Below the pieces are notes generated by a model. It worked only from the letters and a program-made list of their open reading frames with translations, was not told the origin of the DNA and ran no database searches. The position numbers and the translations under genes were made by a program. From the NCBI GenBank assembly GCA_025054755.1, contig JANWZH010000002.1:1-41195 (forward strand): DNA of 41,195 bases, written 5' to 3'. Shown piece by piece: positions 36,153-41,195 of the stretch; position 1 is the stretch's first letter, and the number at the start of each line of letters is the position of its first letter. Source of the DNA: Patescibacteria group bacterium (lineage in GTDB: Bacteria > Patescibacteriota > Minisyncoccia > UBA6257 > 2-01-FULL-56-20).

Positions 36153-37454
36153 ATGATTTATTATGTCATAAATAGTTTTTTGAATATTTTTTTTATTTTT
36201 TTAAAATTAAGCTGGTGGTTTTGGCTATTTTTAATTTTAGTACCTTTATTTAAATCAACATTTTTGCATTGGAGACAAGAAAGATTTCGCTATGGTAAAT
36301 CTTTTAATATGATTGTTTTAGAAATTAAAATTCCTAGAGAAATTAAACAAAATCCTAAAGCAATGGAACAAATTTTAGTAGCTTTGCATTCATTACGTAA
36401 TGCTCCTGGAACTTTTAGAGAAAAATGGATTGATGGAGAAATTACGGTTTGGTTTTCTTTAGAATTAATAAGTATTGGAGGAAATATAAAATTTTTTATT
36501 CGTTGTCAGGAATCTAAAAAATCTTTAGTGGAATCAGCTTTTTATTCTTATTATCCAGAAATAGAATTGATTGAAGTTGATGATTATGTTTTGAATTTGC
36601 CTCAAAATATGATTGAAGTTGAAGATCGAGGAATGGATTTATGGGGCACAGAAATGTTTTTAGCTAAAGAAGAGGCTTATCCTATTAAAACTTATTCTGA
36701 TTTTGAATCTTCAGAAGAAACAAAACAATATGACCCAATATCTTCTTTTTTAGAATTTTTTGGCAAGATTCAAAAAGAAGAATTTTTGGGTTTGCAATTT
36801 ATTCTTGCTCCAGCTGCTCCTGATTGGAATAAAAAATATGAAAAATTAGTAGAAGATTTAAAAAAGAATAAATCATCTAATTCAAATAGTCCAGATCAAA
36901 ATGCCCCGCAATCTTATAACCGAACACCAAAAGAAATAGATGTTTTAAAAAAGGTTGAAGAAAACTTATCAAAACTAGCATTTAATACTTTAATTAGATT
37001 TATATATTTATCTCCAAAACCAATTTTTAATAATGCTTATGCGAGAATAGGTTTAAATAGTTCATTTAATCAATATTCTTCCATAGAATTAAATTCGTTT
37101 AAAGCAAATAAAGAAGTTACTACCGGGGCAAAAATTTGGGATCCTCCATATATTTTCCCTCAAAAAAGAAGTTGGTATCGTAAGGCGGTTTTTTTGAATG
37201 ATTATATTCAAAGAAATTGTCCCCCAGAAACCTTTATGGGTAAATTAATTACTTCTTATATTTTTAGATTGAATTTTGGTTCTAAAAGATTCTTAATGAC
37301 AACTCAATGTTTAGCAACGTTGTTTCATCCACCGACTTCTTTAGTTTTATTAAACGAAACACATATAGAGAAAATTCAAAGTCGTAAAGTTGGCCCGCCG
37401 CCTAATCTTGCTATTTTTGGAGAAGAAAAAGATATTGAAAAATTTTATGAATAA
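36153..37454 (+). CDS. Membrane protein of VirD4-like cassette, N-terminal-domain-like
   Basis: 433 aa. A hydrophobic N-terminal segment (about 8-33) precedes a large soluble domain. Near the C terminus are TTQCLATLFHPPTSLVLL and GPPPNLAIFGE, which resemble the part of VirD4/TraD-like proteins that normally lies just before the ATPase domain. A polar low-complexity linker (KNKSSNSNSPDQNAPQSYN) lies near 245-265. The next two genes overlap or closely follow, so the three form a unit. I read it as the membrane and N-terminal module of a DNA- or protein-pumping ATPase complex, which is inference. Confidence 0.6.
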   Translation: MIYYVINSFLNIFFIFLKLSWWFWLFLILVPLFKSTFLHWRQERFRYGKSFNMIVLEIKIPREIKQNPKAMEQILVALHSLRNAPGTFREKWIDGEITVWFSLELISIGGNIKFFIRCQESKKSLVESAFYSYYPEIELIEVDDYVLNLPQNMIEVEDRGMDLWGTEMFLAKEEAYPIKTYSDFESSEETKQYDPISSFLEFFGKIQKEEFLGLQFILAPAAPDWNKKYEKLVEDLKKNKSSNSNSPDQNAPQSYNRTPKEIDVLKKVEENLSKLAFNTLIRFIYLSPKPIFNNAYARIGLNSSFNQYSSIELNSFKANKEVTTGAKIWDPPYIFPQKRSWYRKAVFLNDYIQRNCPPETFMGKLITSYIFRLNFGSKRFLMTTQCLATLFHPPTSLVLLNETHIEKIQSRKVGPPPNLAIFGEEKDIEKFYE

Positions 37455-37959
37455 TCGAATTGATTTACAAATTATTTTTGGAAAATTTTTTGATTTATAT
37501 AATTTAGTAAGTTGGATTTTTATTATTTTAGATTTAATATTAATTTTTGGTTTTGCATTTTCTTTTTATCAAGCTTGGAAATTTAGGCCTAAAATTGTTT
37601 CTAAAAGAATGAAAACTCCAATAGTAAGTTTGCAAAAAGAAATTTATCGTGCTAAGTGGTTTGATATAATAAATAAGTTTGAGGTTGGTACTTTAGAAGC
37701 TATGAAAATAGCATTAATTCAATCAGATAATTTAGTAGATTTAATTTTAAAAGATTTAAAAATTAAGGGTCAAACACTAAGTGAAAAATTATCTAAAATT
37801 CATCCTGAAAGCTTAGAATCTTTAAAAGATTTATGGGAAGCTCATCATATAGTGGGTGATATTATACAAAATCCAAATTATGATTTAAATAAAGAAGATG
37901 CTCAAAAAATTTTAAGTTATTATGAAAGATTTTTAAAAGAAATTGGAGTTATTATTTAA
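37447..37959 (+). CDS. Small membrane-anchored protein of unknown function
   Basis: About 170 aa, not recognised. One membrane helix (about 18-40, IFIILDLILIFGFAFSFY) is followed by a helical, charged cytoplasmic part containing EAMKIALIQSDNLVDLIL and LWEAHHIVGDIIQNPNYDL. The ATG at 37447 overlaps the upstream stop by eight bases; a TTG at 37390 is possible but would lie deeper inside the upstream gene. The VirD4-like ATPase gene follows 11 bases later, so it is probably the third component of that complex. Confidence 0.6.
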   Translation: MNNRIDLQIIFGKFFDLYNLVSWIFIILDLILIFGFAFSFYQAWKFRPKIVSKRMKTPIVSLQKEIYRAKWFDIINKFEVGTLEAMKIALIQSDNLVDLILKDLKIKGQTLSEKLSKIHPESLESLKDLWEAHHIVGDIIQNPNYDLNKEDAQKILSYYERFLKEIGVII

Positions 37960-37970
37960 TAAATTTTAAA

Positions 37971-39302
37971 ATGTTAAAAGATAATAAAATTCAAAGAGTA
38001 AAATATGCTTCGCCTCCGCCTGGTCTTCCAATTTATGGTCAGGTTAATCACAAAAAGGCAACTTTTATAGGAATAACTAATTATATTTCTAGTTTAGAAG
38101 AAAAAAAATTTTTATTTGCTATAAAAAGATCGGACAGGAAAAATCATATTAATATTGTTGGTAAAAGTGGAGTTGGAAAATCTAAAATGCTTGAAGTAAT
38201 GATTAGGCAAGATGTTTTTAATGATTATGGGCTATGTTTATTTGATTTTAATGGTGATGTTGTAAATAATTTACTTGATTTCATTCCAGAAAATAAAGTT
38301 GATGATGTAATTTTAATAGATTTTTCGAATAAAAATTGTAATATATTGTTTAATCCATTGTATGATATTAATCCAAATTTTAAGCATCATTTTGTTAATG
38401 GTTTAATTGAGGTTTTTAAAAATCAATTTGGAGAAAATTGGAGTTGGACACCAAGAATGGAACATTTATTTAGATTTGCCTTGCTATTATTATTAGAATA
38501 TCCTGAAGCTACGTTAAAAGACATGATTTTTATTTTAAATGATAAAAATTTTAGAGAAAAAATTATAAATTATTCTAATGATAAAATTGATATTTTAATT
38601 AAGAATTTTTGGCTAAATGATTTTGAAAATTTATCTAAATTTAAAAATTTTAATGACGAAGTTATGATTCCTTTAATTAATAAAATTTCTAATTTAATGT
38701 CTAATCCATTTTTGAATAATATTTTTAGTAATAAAAAAAATAAAATTGATTTTAATGATTTTGTTAATAATAAAAAAATTGTTTTAATTAATTTAGCTAG
38801 TCAATTTTTAGGTAAAAATGAAGCTACTTTTTTGGGTTTAATTTTGCTTTTAAAATTAAAAGAAGCAGGGTTTTTGCGAGTAGGTTTAAAAAATATAAGT
38901 GAATTTTATTTGTATATTGATGATTTTTATATAATGAACAATAAAATTTTTGAAGATTTTTTAATTAATTCTAAAAAATACAATTTTTATTTAACTCTAT
39001 CTTATAATCAAATTAGTCAATTTGATCAAAGTGTAAGAAATAATATTTTAAATATGGTAGGAACAAATATTATATTTAGAATTACAAACGAAGATGCTCA
39101 AATTTTTAAGAATGAAATGTCTCCAGTTTTTGATGTTAAAGATATGATTAATTTAGGCAATGAAGAATTCTATATTAAAATGATAGTTGATGGCGAAACA
39201 AAAGATCCTTTTTCAGCTAATAGTTTAAAAATTTTAAAACCGCCTTATCCTTCAAATAAAAATAAAATTATTAGTAATTGTTTAAAAATTTTATGTGAGT
39301 AA
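37971..39302 (+). CDS. VirD4/HerA-like P-loop ATPase
   Basis: 443 aa. It begins YASPPPGLPIYG, then FIGITNY and DRKNHINIVGKSGVGKSKM, with Walker A GKSGVGKS at 64-71. FDFNGDVV follows. Walker B reads FYLYIDDFY, with Asp317-Asp318 where this family usually has Asp-Glu. The C-terminal part (NNILNMVGTNIIFRITNEDAQIF and DPFSA) matches the conjugative coupling-protein family. Such ATPases are hexameric motors that move DNA or proteins across a membrane. No relaxase, mating-pair genes or phage genes are nearby, so conjugation is unlikely; the cargo is unknown. Confidence 0.78.
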   Translation: MLKDNKIQRVKYASPPPGLPIYGQVNHKKATFIGITNYISSLEEKKFLFAIKRSDRKNHINIVGKSGVGKSKMLEVMIRQDVFNDYGLCLFDFNGDVVNNLLDFIPENKVDDVILIDFSNKNCNILFNPLYDINPNFKHHFVNGLIEVFKNQFGENWSWTPRMEHLFRFALLLLLEYPEATLKDMIFILNDKNFREKIINYSNDKIDILIKNFWLNDFENLSKFKNFNDEVMIPLINKISNLMSNPFLNNIFSNKKNKIDFNDFVNNKKIVLINLASQFLGKNEATFLGLILLLKLKEAGFLRVGLKNISEFYLYIDDFYIMNNKIFEDFLINSKKYNFYLTLSYNQISQFDQSVRNNILNMVGTNIIFRITNEDAQIFKNEMSPVFDVKDMINLGNEEFYIKMIVDGETKDPFSANSLKILKPPYPSNKNKIISNCLKILCE

Positions 39303-39306
39303 TTTT

Positions 39307-39378
39307 GCCAGAGTAGCTCAGTGGTAGAGCAGTCCCTTCGTAAGGGAAAGGTCGTGGGTTCAAATCCCACCTCTGGCT
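39307..39378 (+). tRNA. tRNA-Thr(CGT)
   Basis: Acceptor GCCAGAG/CTCTGGC, D arm GCTC/GAGC, anticodon loop TTCGTAA (anticodon CGT), T arm GTGGG/CCCAC. Pair 27-43 of the anticodon stem is a G-A mismatch and the discriminator is T, where bacterial tRNA-Thr usually has A. CCA is not encoded (next bases CA). It starts four bases after the VirD4-like stop. Confidence 0.93.
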
Positions 39379-39448
39379 CAAAATATTAATTTTTATTAAA
39401 AATAAATAAAATATAAATAATAAATGTTTTATTTTTTATTGGAAATAC

Positions 39449-39477
39449 TTGAAAAATTTTTATTTTTAGTTTTATAT
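39449..39477 (+). promoter_or_regulatory. tRNA-Leu promoter
   Basis: TTGAAA (39449-39454), 17-bp spacer, TTATAT (39472-39477), about eight bases before the tRNA-Leu 5' end. Confidence 0.5.
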
Positions 39478-39485
39478 ATAAGTAG

Positions 39486-39570
39486 GCCCGGGTGGCGGAA
39501 TTGGTATACGCAAAGGACTTAAAATCCTTGTCCCCTCGTGGGATTGTGGGTTCGAGTCCCACCCCGGGCA
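39486..39570 (+). tRNA. tRNA-Leu(TAA)
   Basis: Acceptor GCCCGGG/CCCGGGC, anticodon stem AAGGA/TCCTT with loop CTTAAAA (anticodon TAA), long variable arm GTCCCCTCGTGGGATT, T arm GTGGG/CCCAC. Discriminator A, then CA; CCA is not encoded. Confidence 0.97.
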
Positions 39571-39601
39571 CAATTTATCTTCTATTGTTATAAAATTTTA
39601 A

Positions 39602-39630
39602 TTGAATTCAAATAATGATCTTGTTAAAAT
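39602..39630 (+). promoter_or_regulatory. Glycosidase promoter
   Basis: TTGAAT (39602-39607), 17-bp spacer, TAAAAT (39625-39630). Transcription near 39637 would leave about six nt before TTG 39643 or about 27 nt before ATG 39664. Confidence 0.5.
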
Positions 39631-39663
39631 TACTTTATTACTTTGAAACAATTTTTAATTTCT

Positions 39664-40953
39664 ATGGCTGAAAAATTTTTATTTAAGTTTCCAGAAAAAT
39701 TTTTGTGGGGAGCATCTACTTCTAGTCATCAAGTCGAAGGGTTTAATTATAATAATTGGACAGAGTGGGAAAAAAATAATGCTTATAAATTATCTTTCAA
39801 TGCTAAAAATTATTATCAAAAATGGCAACAAGAAAATTTTAAAGAAATGTTCAGCCCTCAAAATTATGTTTCTGGAAAATCTACTGATCATTATCATAAA
39901 TTTGAATTAGATTTTAAACTAGCCAAAGAGCTTGGTCACAACTCAACTCGTTTTTCTATTGAATGGTCTAGAATTGAACCAGAAGAGGGCAAGTTTAATC
40001 AAAAAGAAATTAATCATTATAAACAAGTAATAGAATTATTAGAAAAATTAAATTTAGAGCCATTTGTAACAATTTGGCATTGGACTTTACCTATTTGGTT
40101 TGAAAGCTTGGGTGGTTTTGAAAATAGCAAAAACATTTTTTATTTTAAACGTTATGTTGAAAAAATAGTTAAAAATATTGGTAAAAATGTTAAATTTTGG
40201 ATTACAATTAACGAGCCTGAAATTTATTCTATGATGTCCTATTTAGAAGGAAAATGGCCACCTCAAAAGAAAAATATTTTTAAATATTTGAAAGTATTTC
40301 ATAATTTAATTTTTGCTCATAAAGAAACCTATAAAATTATTAAAAAAATAAACCCTAAAGCACAAATAGGAATTGCAAAAAATAATATTTATTTTGAAAG
40401 TTATAAAAATAAATTAGCAAATTTAATTTTAAAGAAATTAGCTGATTGGTGGTGGAATAATTATTTTTTAAATAAAATTCAAAATTATCAGGATTTTATA
40501 GGTTTAAATCATTATTTTCATAATAGAATTAATTATGGTTTTAATAAAAATGAAAATAAAATTGTTTCAGATTTGGGGTGGGAAGTTTTGCCAGAATCAA
40601 TTTATTATGTTTTAAAAGATTTAAAAAAATTTAATAAACCAATTTATATTACTGAAAATGGATTAGCTGATGCTCAAGACAAAAAAAGAATTTGGTTTAT
40701 TTTTGAAACATTAAAAAACATTTATAAAGCTTTAAATGAAGGAGTTGACATTAAAGGATATTTTCATTGGGCCTTAATAGATAATTTTGAATGGAGCGAT
40801 GGTTTTTGGCCAAGATTTGGTTTAATTGAAATAAATTATGAAAATTTAAATCGAAATATTAGATTATCGGCTTTGTTTTATAAAGAAATTTGTTTAAATA
40901 ATGGTATAACATATGATATGCTTGAAAAATATAAAAACCCGATAAATTTATAA
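39664..40953 (+). CDS. Glycoside hydrolase family 1 (beta-glucosidase-like)
   Basis: 429 aa retaining glycosidase. The N-terminal GH1 signature FPEKFLWGASTSSHQVEG is followed by STRFSIEWSRIEPEEG. The acid/base Glu184 is in TINEPE and the nucleophile Glu331 in ITENGLAD. The C-terminal GYFHWALIDNFEWSDGFWPRFGL completes the family pattern. No signal peptide, so it acts in the cytoplasm on imported or phosphorylated beta-glycosides; the substrate is not readable. An in-frame TTG at 39643 would add seven residues. It lies between tRNA-Leu and tRNA-Arg with no sugar-transport genes beside it, which may point to acquisition, though its base composition matches the window. Confidence 0.93.
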   Translation: MAEKFLFKFPEKFLWGASTSSHQVEGFNYNNWTEWEKNNAYKLSFNAKNYYQKWQQENFKEMFSPQNYVSGKSTDHYHKFELDFKLAKELGHNSTRFSIEWSRIEPEEGKFNQKEINHYKQVIELLEKLNLEPFVTIWHWTLPIWFESLGGFENSKNIFYFKRYVEKIVKNIGKNVKFWITINEPEIYSMMSYLEGKWPPQKKNIFKYLKVFHNLIFAHKETYKIIKKINPKAQIGIAKNNIYFESYKNKLANLILKKLADWWWNNYFLNKIQNYQDFIGLNHYFHNRINYGFNKNENKIVSDLGWEVLPESIYYVLKDLKKFNKPIYITENGLADAQDKKRIWFIFETLKNIYKALNEGVDIKGYFHWALIDNFEWSDGFWPRFGLIEINYENLNRNIRLSALFYKEICLNNGITYDMLEKYKNPINL

Positions 40954-40970
40954 TTATGTTAGAATATAGT

Positions 40971-41042
40971 GTCCCCGTGGTGAAATGGATATCACGTCAG
41001 GCTTCGGACCTGAAGTTCCGGGTTCAAATCCTGGCGGGGACG
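40971..41042 (+). tRNA. tRNA-Arg(TCG)
   Basis: Acceptor GTCCCCG/CGGGGAC, D arm GTGA/TCAC, anticodon stem TCAGG/CCTGA with loop CTTCGGA (anticodon TCG), T arm CCGGG/CCTGG with one G-T pair. Discriminator G, then CA; CCA is not encoded. It begins 17 nt after the glycosidase stop and is followed 22 nt later by rnhB. Confidence 0.96.
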
Positions 41043-41064
41043 CATTGAATTAATTAATTTTTTT

Positions 41065-41195
41065 ATGAATAGATATATTATCGGTATTGATGAAGTGGGG
41101 AGAGGAGCATTAGCTGGTCCAATTTTTGTTTGTGCAGTTGTTTTGCCTCAAAATTTTAAAATTAAAAATAAAAAATTAGGAAAAATTTTAGATTC
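41065..41195 (+). CDS. rnhB: Ribonuclease HII (5' part, runs off the window)
   Basis: First 43 codons only. IIGIDEVGRGALAGPIFVCAVVLP is split here as IIGIDEVGRGALAGP then a hydrophobic strand; the DEVGRG motif holds the first catalytic Asp-Glu pair of RNase HII. The enzyme removes ribonucleotides from DNA and RNA-DNA hybrids. The gene continues past the right edge. Confidence 0.93.
   Translation, partial: MNRYIIGIDEVGRGALAGPIFVCAVVLPQNFKIKNKKLGKILD

Noticed and set aside
36153..39302. A single VirD4-like gene broken by frameshifts
   Set aside because: The first and third genes each carry their own PPP-x-L-PI segment, the middle gene has a membrane helix and a complete frame, and the junctions are normal stop-start overlaps.
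39386..39571. Minus-strand open frame of 61 codons
   Set aside because: It covers the complement of tRNA-Leu; the Pro/Arg-rich start comes from tRNA sequence.

Overview
This is a very AT-rich window (roughly a quarter G+C by eye) from a bacterium that is almost certainly a member of the Patescibacteria (Candidate Phyla Radiation, Parcubacteria-like). The signs are a divergent 16S rRNA that mismatches most universal primers, compact and overlapping genes, tRNAs without an encoded CCA, a type IV pilus cluster containing a WAWND...GWISF repeat protein of the kind seen in CPR surface proteins, a sigma-region-4/HARE-HTH-like regulator, and a VirD4-like ATPase cassette. TGA is used as a stop (for example at the ends of ftsA, ftsZ and lysS), so this is not one of the CPR lineages that recode UGA. 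The phylum call is inference.

Layout. 1-2351: type II NADH dehydrogenase, a DoxX-like membrane protein and a small membrane hydrolase-like protein. 2385-8929: ftsH, an M16 peptidase, an AI-2E-type permease, metG and a TatD nuclease. 8949-10810: a stand-alone 16S rRNA gene with its own promoter, enclosed by a 29-bp stem and followed by a folded trailer; no 23S or 5S gene is linked. 10854-11553: an orphan CheY-like receiver and rplS. 11750-15558: glycerate 2-kinase and PEP synthase, which together can link glycerate to PEP and pyruvate. 15607-20864: type IV pilus genes (pilC, pseudopilins, repeat surface protein, fused pilM-pilN). 20804-23275: pth (convergent), lepB, hisS. 23283-27463: hit, rpsU, yqeY, ybeY, ftsA, ftsZ. 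27465-29169 on the minus strand: tRNA-Ser, dsbB-like, rmuC. 29322-36114: greA, lysS, a degenerate amidohydrolase, tRNA-Ile, pepA, a CobO-like protein and the HTH regulator. 36153-39302: VirD4-like cassette. 39307-41195: tRNA-Thr, tRNA-Leu, a GH1 glycosidase, tRNA-Arg and the start of rnhB.

The most notable signal is translational. The 16S 3' tail after helix 45 lacks the CCUCC anti-Shine-Dalgarno. No protein gene here has a recognisable Shine-Dalgarno before its start. For many genes the -10 box lies only 6-9 nt upstream of the start codon with a -35 at 16-17 bp, so transcription should begin at or within about 3 nt of the start codon. This is what a genome relying on leaderless or SD-independent initiation should look like. 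The same window carries bS21 and YbeY, both tied to the 16S 3' end in other bacteria.

No intergenic stretch exceeds about 200 bases. I saw no CRISPR array, insertion sequence, prophage, riboswitch or replication origin.
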